Below, one piece after another: positions 27,309 through 34,988 of a DNA stretch of 64,000 bases (position 1 is its first letter; each line of letters opens with the position of its first letter). The notes beneath the pieces are model-generated. The model did not search any database. It was not told where the DNA came from and saw only the letters and a program-made list of their open reading frames with translations. Source of the DNA: Oceanirhabdus seepicola (lineage in GTDB: Bacteria > Bacillota > Clostridia > Clostridiales > Clostridiaceae); contig NZ_JAGSOJ010000001.1 in the NCBI RefSeq assembly GCF_023684385.1, forward strand, positions 62,001 through 126,000, given 5' to 3'. A program made the position numbers and the translations under genes.

Positions 27309-27387
27309 TATTAGGCAAGTTCAAATAAATAACTAGTTAGTATACTCGTCTATTTTGCATCTTTGACTTGTTATTTATTTTCACATG
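27309..27387. repeat. Intercistronic palindromic element, copy 1
   Basis: The same element as at 25849: arms GGCAAGTTCAAATAAATAAC and (inverted) GGCATGTGAAAATAAATAAC, with inner GACTTGTTATTTATTT. It lies between tadZ and tadA. Confidence 0.75.
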
Positions 27388-27389
27388 CC

Positions 27390-28232
27390 TTACTTACTTT
27401 TTTTGAAAACTCCAAATAAACCAGTTTTTTTACGCCTTCCTCTTCTTCTTCGACCTTTAAGTAAGGAGTTACTTCTATAAAATTGAGTTGCTAAATTTAC
27501 AATTTCATTTGAAATTTTTTCTTTAGGTTTGCTTATAACAAATGGTATCCCAATATTAAATGATTTTGATACAACTTTAAAATTGTCTGATATAAAGTAT
27601 AAATCTTCTATATTGAGTATGTTTTTAATGTCCTTAAATTTAATTACACTTTCCATATCGCCTCTATTTATGATGATTTTTGTTTTTTCTTCCAACTCTA
27701 ACGCCTTTATAGTTTTTAACATTGTTTTTGTATTTTTTAAGGCTGCCATCTCAAGGTCTGTAATCAGCATAATCTTATCAGCCTTTTCCATAAAACTAAT
27801 ATTATGTTCTGATAGCCCTGATGATAAATCCACTATTAAAAATCCATTTTCCTCTAAAATCTTGTCACAAATTGTTTCAATAGCTGTGGTAGTAATTAAA
27901 TCTGCATACTCAGGCTTTAAAGGTGCAGATAAAATTTTAACTCCACTTTCATGTTTCTGAAGATAATTGGCCAACATGTCGCTATTTAATGATTCTACAT
28001 CATGGATTACATCACTTATTGTAAGTTTAGGTTGTATATCTAAAGCTAGGTTTACATCACCAAATTGAAAGTTTGCATCTAAAATACAGGTTGAAAAGCC
28101 CTTCTTAGCAAGTGCAACTGCTATATTTACTGAAATTATTGTTTTTCCAACCCCTCCCTTTGCACTAGCAAAAACAATCATCTCACCCTTTTTTCTTTCA
28201 GTTGTTTCATGGATAATTTCATTAACATCCAT
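27390..28232 (-). CDS. tadZ: TadZ/CpaE-like MinD-family ATPase
   Basis: This 280-residue protein has a deviant Walker A KGGVGKT in FASAKGGVGKTIISVNIA, then CILDANFQFGDVNLALD and a DLSSGL motif, all typical of the MinD/ParA-type ATPases that localise the Tad machine to a cell pole. The usual N-terminal receiver-like domain of CpaE is absent. The C-terminus is very basic (GRRRRGRRKKTG). AAGGAGG precedes the ATG. It lies between cpaB and tadA in the operon. Confidence 0.92.
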   Translation of the reverse strand: MDVNEIIHETTERKKGEMIVFASAKGGVGKTIISVNIAVALAKKGFSTCILDANFQFGDVNLALDIQPKLTISDVIHDVESLNSDMLANYLQKHESGVKILSAPLKPEYADLITTTAIETICDKILEENGFLIVDLSSGLSEHNISFMEKADKIMLITDLEMAALKNTKTMLKTIKALELEEKTKIIINRGDMESVIKFKDIKNILNIEDLYFISDNFKVVSKSFNIGIPFVISKPKEKISNEIVNLATQFYRSNSLLKGRRRRGRRKKTGLFGVFKKSK

Positions 28233-28259
28233 TTGGCTTTACCTCCTTGAATCACTTTC

Positions 28260-28952
28260 TTATGGGAATATTTTGCTTCTAAGAGTAAGTTTTATACTTC
28301 CTCTTTCATCTGCATTTATTAGTTTAACTATATCTTGTGGTTTTAATTCCAATGTAACTGCGATATACTCAACTCCATCATCACTGTCATTTGTTCCTTT
28401 TTTAACTTCATTTTCTTTTTCATTTAGTCGTTTACCAACTGCTAAAACTCTTATATTTTCAAGTAATATTTCTGTATTTACTTTTTTTTCTAATCCATCT
28501 TGTTTAATTTCTTCACTAAAAACCACATCTACATTATCTTCAGGTTCTATTAAGTTAGAGACAGACTCTACAATATTTACCTCAATTGATACCGCTCTAT
28601 ATCCTTGTCTAATTTTTCTAGTTACAAATTTGTCTTCCTTAAACTGATCTAAAAATCTGTTTAAAAATAAAACTTCCCCCTTCTTCATATCAGTTAGGGC
28701 ATACTTACCTTCTATTTCCTCAATTGTCCTTATAGCCTCTGGATGCACTGCTTCTGTTTCTAATTCTATAAATTCCAGTATTTCTTTAGTAATCTTTTGA
28801 TTTTTATTAATTGAAACTCTTGGTACCACAATACTTATCTTATTTTCATTTTTCTTATACTTTTCATCAAGCTCCTTTAAATATTTATTGAAGAGAAAAG
28901 TAGTTATTACTGCCATGATTAATGCTAAAATTAAAATATTCCGCGATTTCAT
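28260..28952 (-). CDS. cpaB: Flp pilus assembly protein CpaB/RcpC
   Basis: This 230-residue protein has an N-terminal membrane anchor (ILILALIMAVITTFLFN) followed by an SAF-like domain (PRVSINKNQKITKEILEFIE, then RAVSIEVNIVESVSNLIEPEDNVDVVF), the standard CpaB layout. In Gram-negative bacteria CpaB modulates pilus assembly in the envelope. It would be exposed outside the membrane here. GGTGGAG precedes the ATG and the gene is 8 bases from tadG. Confidence 0.9.
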   Translation of the reverse strand: MKSRNILILALIMAVITTFLFNKYLKELDEKYKKNENKISIVVPRVSINKNQKITKEILEFIELETEAVHPEAIRTIEEIEGKYALTDMKKGEVLFLNRFLDQFKEDKFVTRKIRQGYRAVSIEVNIVESVSNLIEPEDNVDVVFSEEIKQDGLEKKVNTEILLENIRVLAVGKRLNEKENEVKKGTNDSDDGVEYIAVTLELKPQDIVKLINADERGSIKLTLRSKIFP

Positions 28953-28960
28953 ATCTCCAC

Positions 28961-29887
28961 CTACTCTGTTAATCTTATTGTATATGCTCCATTATCCGTT
29001 ATGTTTTTATCTCCAAATCCACTTCCAGCCCTTTTAATAAAGTAACCCGTAATTGATGAATCATGTCTATCTAAGGGTGTCTTTATATAAAAGTATGCAA
29101 ATCCTGTTATTTTAACTTCTTTTAACTGATTTGATTGAATTTTATGAGGTGCATAAACTAATACTAAAATAATTCTAGAGCAATCTCTATGACTATAATC
29201 GTTAATGGCATGATTACAAGAATTTATTCTAAAATTAATTGAGTCTCTTGTTTTTCCTTCAATATTTCCCGTTTGAGTTTCTATAATATCTCCAACTTTC
29301 AATTCACCCTCAAATCCATATCTTAAATCCTGTTCATATAGCTTTGCTCCTGGACCTGAAAGAGCCAAAATTCCAAAGTTTCCATACTCTGAGTCACCAG
29401 AATCAACCTTTAAAGTATATTCTTTTAAATATTCCAGAGGAATATTTTTATCAATTCCAAGAGGAACAGCACCACTTCCACGACTCATTGGGAAAAGTTG
29501 CACAGTTGAAGAAACTTTAACTGGAAGGCTGTAAATATTGAATAACTTTAAAAAATTTAATGGCACTACCTTTTCTAAAACAACATTCAATCTATATCCA
29601 TTATTAGTTTCAATGACTATTTCCTTTAAGCTATTCTCTTCATTATGAGCTCTTAAAATTTCTAAAACTACTTCATTGACAGAACCACTATCATTTGTAA
29701 GTTCTTGTGCTCCCGATAAAACCGCTGCATTTACTGTTTTTTTTAAGTGGCTTTTGGTTTTATATAAAATCCCCCCATCAATTACAAGTCCAGCTATTCC
29801 AATGATTATTACTAAAAAAAGTGTAAACAGTGGCAATGCACTTCCATTTTCTTCTTTAATAAGTACATTATTTTTTATTAATAACAT
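28961..29887 (-). CDS. tadG: TadG-like pseudopilin-related protein
   Basis: This 308-residue protein has an N-terminal NGSALPLFTLFLVIIIGIAGLVIDGGILY segment, matching the TadE/TadG-like Flp-assembly domain, then a large exported domain. The start at 29887 is chosen for AGGAGGGCG upstream; a TTG at 29905 lacks spacing. The exported part contains several cysteines but no von Willebrand A metal motif was seen. It is probably a minor pilus or surface component. It follows tadE by 10 bases. Confidence 0.85.
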   Translation of the reverse strand: MLLIKNNVLIKEENGSALPLFTLFLVIIIGIAGLVIDGGILYKTKSHLKKTVNAAVLSGAQELTNDSGSVNEVVLEILRAHNEENSLKEIVIETNNGYRLNVVLEKVVPLNFLKLFNIYSLPVKVSSTVQLFPMSRGSGAVPLGIDKNIPLEYLKEYTLKVDSGDSEYGNFGILALSGPGAKLYEQDLRYGFEGELKVGDIIETQTGNIEGKTRDSINFRINSCNHAINDYSHRDCSRIILVLVYAPHKIQSNQLKEVKITGFAYFYIKTPLDRHDSSITGYFIKRAGSGFGDKNITDNGAYTIRLTE

Positions 29888-29897
29888 ATACGCCCTC

Positions 29898-30278
29898 CTA
29901 TTCAATCCGTATGGTTGATTCAGTATTTACTTGAAAGGGGGATGGAATAAATGCACCAATAATAGGGGTTATGTATTTAACTTCATAAGTTATTTTCACT
30001 GTAACATAATCACCTGATTTTCTTTCATAGTCATTTGGGGTTATATTAACTGAAATTGTATCTTTATCACCTAAATCAACTATATCATTTACATATTGAA
30101 CTATTTCGGAATCACTTTTTCCTAAACCACCCATTCTTACTGCCTCTTGAGATACCATATTCAATTGAATTGAAGAGTATAAAATTCTCCCAAAATCAAT
30201 GATTCCACATAAAAGTAATAAAAGAATTGGTAAGACAAGTGCTATCTCCACAACCGCTTGTCCTTTTTCCTTTCTCAT
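29898..30278 (-). CDS. tadE: TadE-like pseudopilin
   Basis: This 126-residue protein has a class IVb prepilin start: KEKG followed by QAVVEIALVLPILLLLL. Cleavage after G6 would leave Glu at position +5, as TadV peptidases require. It then has a small extracellular beta-rich domain. Its ATG at 30278 overlaps the tadV stop (ATGA). Minor pseudopilins of this type help initiate Flp fibres. Confidence 0.88.
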   Translation of the reverse strand: MRKEKGQAVVEIALVLPILLLLLCGIIDFGRILYSSIQLNMVSQEAVRMGGLGKSDSEIVQYVNDIVDLGDKDTISVNITPNDYERKSGDYVTVKITYEVKYITPIIGAFIPSPFQVNTESTIRIE

Positions 30279-30793
30279 ACAATCCAAGCTCCCTTAAAAA
30301 TCAGACATATTGCAGCACCACCTACAATTGCTACTCCATAAGGATATTTTTTTATTAAAGCTGATGTTGGTAGCTCTAGTTTATATCTAACACCTTGGAA
30401 AAATGAAACTACCCAAATAATCATGCCTTTAAAACACCTTGCAGTTTCTTTATTCACTAATATTATAATTAGAGCAATTAGGCCCCCTATAACAGCCATA
30501 TATAATGCTGTATTTAAAACAAAAAAGCTTCCTTTTATTGCTCCTATAAGTGCTAGCAATTTAACATCACCAGCCCCAATTCCTCCTAAAAAATACGGTA
30601 TTAACAATAGACTAAACCCAACTAAAAGCCCTAAAAGAGAAGATTTTAAACCACCAACACCATTTAAAATTAAATGTAAAGGCACAACTGTTATCAGTGT
30701 AGGAAATATTACTTTATTATATATCATTTGTTCTTTTACATCCGTTATAAGACAAATAATTAGGACTAGAACTAAAATTATATCAAATATCAT
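30275..30793 (-). CDS. tadV: Prepilin peptidase TadV/CpaA (A24 family)
   Basis: This 172-residue membrane aspartyl protease has its two catalytic aspartates visible in LITDVKEQMIYN and GIGAGDVKLLALIGA. Five or six hydrophobic segments follow the A24 pattern and no N-methylation domain is present. It processes the Flp pilin and TadE. AAAGGAG precedes its ATG. It lies behind the terminator at 30812-30842 that separates it from the pilin gene. Confidence 0.94.
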   Translation of the reverse strand: MIFDIILVLVLIICLITDVKEQMIYNKVIFPTLITVVPLHLILNGVGGLKSSLLGLLVGFSLLLIPYFLGGIGAGDVKLLALIGAIKGSFFVLNTALYMAVIGGLIALIIILVNKETARCFKGMIIWVVSFFQGVRYKLELPTSALIKKYPYGVAIVGGAAICLIFKGAWIV

Positions 30794-30811
30794 TTTTTCA
30801 CTCCTTTAATA

Positions 30812-30842
30812 AAAGAACCCTGCAATAATGGCAGGGTTCTTT
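30812..30842 (-). terminator. Internal terminator between the pilin gene and the assembly genes
   Basis: A 12-bp perfect stem (30812-30823 with 30831-30842) is followed on the minus strand by TTTTATT. It lies between flp and tadV in one operon, so it probably limits read-through and keeps pilin transcripts in excess. Confidence 0.85.
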
Positions 30843-30895
30843 ATTTGTATAGGAATCCAAGTTCCAAATATACTTCGTGAATAATTCAACTAATA

Positions 30896-31084
30896 TTAAG
30901 GTGTTGTAGTTGTTGTCTCATTTGTTAATCTATCTGTAACACCCTGTACTAAAGCACTAATTTGATCTCTTAAAAGTACTAAAGCCGCAATTGCTCCTAC
31001 TGCAATAATTCCTAAAACTAATCCATACTCAGTCATTCCTTGACCCTTCTCTTCAACAAATAAATTCTTCATTTTATTTAACAT
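30896..31084 (-). CDS. flp: Flp/Fap-type pilin
   Basis: This 62-residue class IVb prepilin has a leader that ends EEKG; the mature protein would begin QGMTEYGLV, so Glu is at +5 and Tyr at +6, exactly the G-XXXXEY rule. One hydrophobic helix (LVLGIIAVGAIAALVLL) and a short threonine-rich tail follow. It is the structural subunit of the Tad pilus. AGGAGGT lies upstream of the ATG. Confidence 0.97.
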   Translation of the reverse strand: MLNKMKNLFVEEKGQGMTEYGLVLGIIAVGAIAALVLLRDQISALVQGVTDRLTNETTTTTP

Positions 31085-31203
31085 ATAATTACCTCCTAAG
31101 TATTTTATTAATATTTTTCCGTTTACTTTAATAATTTTACTTTGATAATCAAACTATTTACTCCATAATTCTACAACAACTTTAAAATATCCTGATTATG
31201 TAA

Positions 31204-31512
31204 TTATTCTCCTCCCTCTCTAATAATTTTCACTACTTGTCCAACTTCTGTTTTTGTTCCTTTTACCCTACCACTTGAAAGTTCTATGACCGAAACAGCC
31301 TTTTTTCTGAATTTTCCAACTTTTCTCGGTTCCATATTTTCATCAATAGATAAGATTTTATAATTGATATCCAGATATAAAACATCGATATTATAGTTCA
31401 TAAAATAAGTGTGTATTCCCTTACAGGGGTTAATATATAAAGCTGATTGAAGTGGAAGATTTTTTGTGAACATTAAGCCCTTTAGCCTTTTAAAAAAACT
31501 GTTGGCTTCCAT
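31204..31512 (-). CDS. DUF192 family protein
   Basis: The DUF192 pattern is clear: FFKRLKGLMFTKNLP, PCKGIHTYFMNYNIDVLYLD, KAVSVIELSSGRV. These are small beta-barrel proteins of unknown role, often exported and found beside Flp/Tad genes. The first ATG is at 31512, but homologous-looking sequence continues upstream (reading LILKNATNNTVIAENL) and the strong GGAGGTGG site at 31568-31575 is spaced for a CTG at 31560. The real protein may therefore be 118 residues with a CTG start. It is the first gene behind the cyclic-di-GMP riboswitch and precedes flp. Confidence 0.85.
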   Translation of the reverse strand: MEANSFFKRLKGLMFTKNLPLQSALYINPCKGIHTYFMNYNIDVLYLDINYKILSIDENMEPRKVGKFRKKAVSVIELSSGRVKGTKTEVGQVVKIIREGGE

Positions 31513-31580
31513 TAAATTTTCTGCAATAACAGTATTATTTGTTGCATTCTTTAATATCAGACAAAATCCACCTCCACCGT

Positions 31581-31715
31581 ATAAAAAATACCCATACTAA
31601 AGGTATGGGTATACTTCCAAACCTTCGGTAACTGGCTGACATAATGTAAAAACATCTAAGTCCCTGTAGTTTTGCGTCATTAGTTTTCACTAATTTTGCC
31701 TTTATCGTGTTTTAT
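31581..31715 (-). promoter_or_regulatory. Cyclic-di-GMP-I (GEMM) riboswitch with terminator
   Basis: On the minus strand the leader reads CACGATAAAGGCAAA, GTGAAAAC, GACGCAAAACT, GGGACTTAGATG, then GTCAGCCAGTTACCGAAGG: the conserved parts of the class I aptamer in order (CACG, GGCAAA, GAAA tetraloop, GACGCAAA, CUNA, GUUACCGA). A 10-bp terminator stem (31588-31597 with 31603-31612) followed by TTTTTTAT comes directly after. It therefore controls transcription of the DUF192-flp-tad operon in response to cyclic di-GMP. Whether ligand turns it on or off cannot be read with certainty. Confidence 0.93.
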
Positions 31716-31729
31716 TTTCTGTTAACTTT

Positions 31730-31758
31730 ATTATACATAGCAAAATAGGTAAATGCAA
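31730..31758 (-). promoter_or_regulatory. Promoter of the riboswitch-controlled Tad operon
   Basis: TTGCAT (31753-31758), 17-base spacer and a perfect TATAAT (31730-31735) on the minus strand, ending some 15 bases before the aptamer. Confidence 0.65.
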
Positions 31759-31900
31759 GTCATAATTCATAATTTCTTCACAAAAGTTTAATTGTTTTTT
31801 TATTGACATTTAATTTTTTAGTAAAATTTTCATTATAAACTTATTCTTTCCTATATAAAAACCTTATTTTCTTAATTTTGATTGTTATATTTACATTTTA

Positions 31901-31924
31901 CAATATTATCAAAGGATAATATTG
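31901..31924. promoter_or_regulatory. Perfect inverted repeat, operator candidate
   Basis: CAATATTATC, four bases, GATAATATTG. It overlaps the probable promoter zone of the coiled-coil gene at 32001 and has no T-run, so an operator fits better than a terminator. Confidence 0.45.
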
Positions 31925-32000
31925 ATATATGTCGAAATTATATAAGGTTATGAATTTATATACTTTTTATAGTTTTTATTATATTAAACGGAGGAAAAAA

Positions 32001-32459
32001 ATGAATTTTGAAAATAAAAAACTTAATGCCATAGTCAATAGACTTTTAAATAAAGCACTTAAAATGGGTTATAAAAAAGAAGACATCGAGGATTGTTATA
32101 TAGAAGAACTTTTGAAAAAAACAACCTCTCTTAGAATCAAAGATTTCATTGAACTCTCATACTATAAAGGGATTTTTAAAGGATTCCAGTACGTTGAAAC
32201 ATTAATAAATATTTCTGATAAGTCAAATGATAGTGATAATAATTCTAAAGAGCTTGAAAAACAAAATACAGAACTCCTTAAAAGACTAGAAACATTAAAT
32301 GAAATAGTCTTAAATATTAAAGAACCCCCTAAAAGCACTGGTAAAATGCTTGCTGACGGAAGATCCTTTGTATCTTTTAGAAATGAATATTCAAATAAAA
32401 TTAGCCAAGCAATAAAAATTGCATCAGATAATAAAGATTATCTGGAAGAAATTAAATAA
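32001..32459 (+). CDS. Coiled-coil protein of unknown function
   Basis: This 152-residue soluble protein starts at the ATG at 32001, which has CGGAGGA upstream; the frame is open back to 31929 but without a ribosome site. Residues 1-75 are helical (NAIVNRLLNKALKMGYKKED, IKDFIELSYYKGIFKGF). Residues 85-112 form a coiled coil with heptad leucines (SKELEKQNTELLKRLETLNE). The C-terminus carries SFVSFRNEYSNKISQAIKIA. I do not recognise the family. It is transcribed divergently from the Tad operon, separated by the riboswitch region, and ends in a strong terminator. Confidence 0.7.
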   Translation: MNFENKKLNAIVNRLLNKALKMGYKKEDIEDCYIEELLKKTTSLRIKDFIELSYYKGIFKGFQYVETLINISDKSNDSDNNSKELEKQNTELLKRLETLNEIVLNIKEPPKSTGKMLADGRSFVSFRNEYSNKISQAIKIASDNKDYLEEIK

Positions 32460-32476
32460 GTCTTTTCTTTATAAAA

Positions 32477-32506
32477 ACCGTATTGGATTTTTCCAATACG
32501 GTAAAA
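32477..32506 (+). terminator. Terminator shared by convergent genes
   Basis: An 11-bp perfect stem (32477-32487 with 32492-32502) is followed by AAAAATTTTATTTATT; A/T-rich sequence on both sides allows bidirectional use. Confidence 0.75.
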
Positions 32507-32509
32507 ATT

Positions 32510-33325
32510 TTATTTATTCTCAATATAATATCTTTTAAGCCATTCAACCCCAAAGTCTACAGCTTTCTTCTGTTCAAAAAACCTTGATTCAGCTTTTCCA
32601 ATATGATTTATAGTTACATTGCATTCTTGTTCAAAGTCTTTACCTAGTAAATAAAACAGCTCTGTTTTGAAATCAATTTCTCTAAATTCAGTCCACTCTC
32701 TTTTACCTTCAATCATAATAGGTGCACTACATGTTGTTTCCTCATAATTGCCCGCCCTATATTCAGAAAGATGAAAAGAAGTATTATCTTCATAGGTAGC
32801 ACCTAATAATAAAACTTTTGCATCTAAGTCATACAACTTAGCCAATGGTGATTTCTCACCTAAACCACAATCCAAAGAATGATCTTCAATTATTTCTTTT
32901 GAGTTTCTACCCCAGGCTGCAAATGATACATTTGGATGATTACTTCTTAATACATTAGGGAAAGTTCTGAAACATTCAACTATAGCACCCATCCCAAATG
33001 TTGGTGTTATCTTAGGATCAAATGCCGGCATTGTTTCCTTAACTATTTCAACCCACTCTTCAGGTATAGGAGGATTCTCCCACAAAGCAGGATTTGAATA
33101 GTCATCACTATGAGTAGGCATAATTATAGTACCTGTTTCTGTTACCACATCCATCAATGCTTGAATCACAGCAACTGGTCCACCACACACCCATCCAATA
33201 GAACTTAATGAGGAATGAACTATCACATTGTGCCCTTTTCTCAAGCCAATCCTAATAAAATCTTCATATAGAGTATTTCTTGTATTCAATTTTTCTGTTT
33301 TCTTTATAATATTTTCTAAGCTCAT
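32510..33325 (-). CDS. AAC(3)-family aminoglycoside N-acetyltransferase
   Basis: This 271-residue protein has the AAC(3) family pattern: VIVHSSLSSIGWVCGGPVAV, DVVTETGTIIMPTHSDDYS, NHPNVSFAAWG and LLLGATYEDNTSFHLSEYRA. AAC(3) enzymes acetylate the 3-amino group of aminoglycosides with acetyl-CoA; many chromosomal relatives (YokD-like) have other substrates. The start at 33325 is chosen for CGGGGGA upstream. It stands alone, convergent with the coiled-coil gene. Resistance is a family inference only. Confidence 0.9.
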   Translation of the reverse strand: MSLENIIKKTEKLNTRNTLYEDFIRIGLRKGHNVIVHSSLSSIGWVCGGPVAVIQALMDVVTETGTIIMPTHSDDYSNPALWENPPIPEEWVEIVKETMPAFDPKITPTFGMGAIVECFRTFPNVLRSNHPNVSFAAWGRNSKEIIEDHSLDCGLGEKSPLAKLYDLDAKVLLLGATYEDNTSFHLSEYRAGNYEETTCSAPIMIEGKREWTEFREIDFKTELFYLLGKDFEQECNVTINHIGKAESRFFEQKKAVDFGVEWLKRYYIENK

Positions 33326-33439
33326 AATTATCCCCCGTGTTTCATCTCTTTTTATATTTCTTAAAATAATTATTACCATTGTAACATAGTAATGAAAACT
33401 ATTTCAGTGGTAACCAAAGAATTAACTTGATATATCTGA

Positions 33440-34066
33440 TTACCCTACTATATGGAAATATTCATCATCAATATCATTGATAAAACCATTCAATACAATG
33501 TTTCTATGTTCTACATCTCCATGAATAAACTCAAAAACTGAACGTATTTTATTTTGTATTACATCCTTTGGTAAATAATTAATTCCTTGTTTAGGTATAA
33601 AATATAAATCAAGAGGAATACTTCCATCTTTAGTAGGAAGATGATAGGCTATATTTAATCTACGTGCACCTAATCTTTTATAAAAATCAATTCGTCGTTT
33701 CTGCTTCTCTCTTATATGTAAATTTTCATGATCAGCTCTTTCTACTTCAACTATAATTCCTTTAACATCGTTGCTTCTTTCCATAACTTTATTAAATAGC
33801 AAGGAACCATAACCTTTACTCTGGAATTTAGGATTAATCGCTATATAATCTATCCATATTAGCCCTAGATTTTCTGTTTCATAAATAAAAGCATATCCAA
33901 GCACTTCACTTAAAATAGAATGTTTTGCAATTATTAGTTTATATTTATTTTTTAACATCAATGATTCTATCTGTTTTCTATCTTTTCTCTCATCAGGAGG
34001 AAAATCCTTTTCAAATCTATCATATATAACTTCTAAATCACGAATTGAACCTTGAATTATGTCCAT
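33440..34066 (-). CDS. GNAT family acetyltransferase
   Basis: This 208-residue protein has the GNAT acetyl-CoA site in IAINPKFQSKGYGSLLFNKV and the following helix/strand EVERADHENL...RIDFYKRLGARRL. The last 45 residues (QNKIRSVFEFIHGDVEHRNI) go beyond the usual domain. The ATG at 34066 has TGGAGGG upstream. The substrate is not identifiable. Neighbours are an AAC(3)-like enzyme and small genes, without clear operon linkage. Confidence 0.85.
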   Translation of the reverse strand: MDIIQGSIRDLEVIYDRFEKDFPPDERKDRKQIESLMLKNKYKLIIAKHSILSEVLGYAFIYETENLGLIWIDYIAINPKFQSKGYGSLLFNKVMERSNDVKGIIVEVERADHENLHIREKQKRRIDFYKRLGARRLNIAYHLPTKDGSIPLDLYFIPKQGINYLPKDVIQNKIRSVFEFIHGDVEHRNIVLNGFINDIDDEYFHIVG

Positions 34067-34192
34067 AAAACCCTCCAATAATCAATAGTTACGTTAAATA
34101 TCTTTATTATATCATATATATGTATATATTGTATTTTTTCAAATATATCTTAAAAAATAATCAACAAATAAGAAGAGTATCGAATCATTGAA

Positions 34193-34414
34193 TTACCTTA
34201 ATTCAATGTAATTGTAAAAATAATAAATGCAGGGTGATTGAGTATAATCATTAACTCTAATCTTGCCCCTGCATTTCTTTCTATTATTCTCTTTTTTCTT
34301 ATCTTTTTGAACTCCACAACCTCTTACAACTTCTTCGCTTGAAAATGGTGTTCTTGTTTTAACATAACCACCTTTGATAACAATGCTATCTTTTATTTTT
34401 TTCTTTTTGCTCAT
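34193..34414 (-). CDS. Small basic protein, 3' end possibly altered by frameshift
   Basis: A good ribosome site (AAAGGAGAG) precedes the ATG at 34414. The first 35 residues (starting MSKKKKIKDSIVIKGGYVKT, then RTPFSSEEVVRGCG) look like a conserved small clostridial protein, followed by a lysine-rich run. The last third of the frame is encoded by a terminator-like hairpin (34225-34276), which is odd for a real coding end. One extra A in the preceding A-rich tract would stop translation before the hairpin. So the natural product may be about 43 residues. Function unknown. Confidence 0.55.
   Translation of the reverse strand: MSKKKKIKDSIVIKGGYVKTRTPFSSEEVVRGCGVQKDKKKENNRKKCRGKIRVNDYTQSPCIYYFYNYIELR
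34225..34276 (-). terminator. Hairpin terminator inside the 3' end of the small basic ORF
   Basis: The stem AAATGCAGGG with CCCTGCATTT, extended by inner pairing, is followed on the minus strand by ATTATTTTTAC. It overlaps the annotated coding end of the gene starting at 34414. Confidence 0.65.
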
Positions 34415-34527
34415 AATATCTCTCCTTTATTGTTTAATATTATTTTAATATATTATATTATATGTTGATCAATAGTTCAACTTGAATATAAATATATTAT
34501 TTCCCATATAAATCTTAAAAATCTAAT

Positions 34528-34567
34528 AGAGAGCTTAAGTAGCAATATTAAACTACATAAACTCTCT
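34528..34567 (-). terminator. Hairpin downstream of the zinc-ribbon gene
   Basis: AGAGAG...GTAG pairs with CTAC...CTCTCT with small mismatches; T-rich sequence follows on the minus strand. Confidence 0.5.
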
Positions 34568-34583
34568 ACATTTGTTTAAAAAT

Positions 34584-34847
34584 TTATTTCCATCTCTTTA
34601 ATGTTGGAAAAAATTCATGCATACTTTTTCTAGCTTCTTCTTCAGTCATACCAGAATTTCCTTTAACCATATGCGGTATACAAAACTCTATCATCTGTTC
34701 CATTGTCATATTGTCTTTAAAATCACCTTTTTCAAAACAATACATACAATAATCTTCATTTTTACTTCCATCAGCATTTGTTCCAAGCATTTCTTTCTCT
34801 GTTAAAGGCATACCACAACTTTGGCAAAATTTCATATTACAATTCAT
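34584..34847 (-). CDS. Zinc-ribbon domain protein
   Basis: This 87-residue protein begins with a zinc ribbon: CQSCGMPL and, 20 residues later, CMYCFEKG, the pattern of the family annotated as putative zinc ribbon (Zn_ribbon_2). The remainder (MTMEQMIEFCIPHMV, MTEEEARKSMHEFFPTLKRW) is the conserved helical C-terminus of these proteins. AAGGAGTG precedes the ATG at 34847. A GTTAAT...ATTAAC inverted repeat lies just upstream (34868-34893). The role is unknown; similar proteins often accompany stress or AraC-type regulators. Confidence 0.85.
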   Translation of the reverse strand: MNCNMKFCQSCGMPLTEKEMLGTNADGSKNEDYCMYCFEKGDFKDNMTMEQMIEFCIPHMVKGNSGMTEEEARKSMHEFFPTLKRWK

Positions 34848-34930
34848 AATAACACTCCTTCATTTATTGTTAATGTAATAATAACAATATTAACCTGACA
34901 ACAGAATGTCATATATTACTATATAGTTTC

Positions 34931-34969
34931 AAAGACCACTAAATCAATTCATTTTAGTGGTCTTTTTTT
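34931..34969. terminator. Bidirectional terminator after the chemotaxis receptor
   Basis: The stem AAAGACCACTA with TAGTGGTCTTT (34931-34941, 34955-34965) carries a seven-T run on the plus side; on the minus side the T-run is short. Confidence 0.65.
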
Positions 34970-34988
34970 GATTATTAAATTAATTCTT

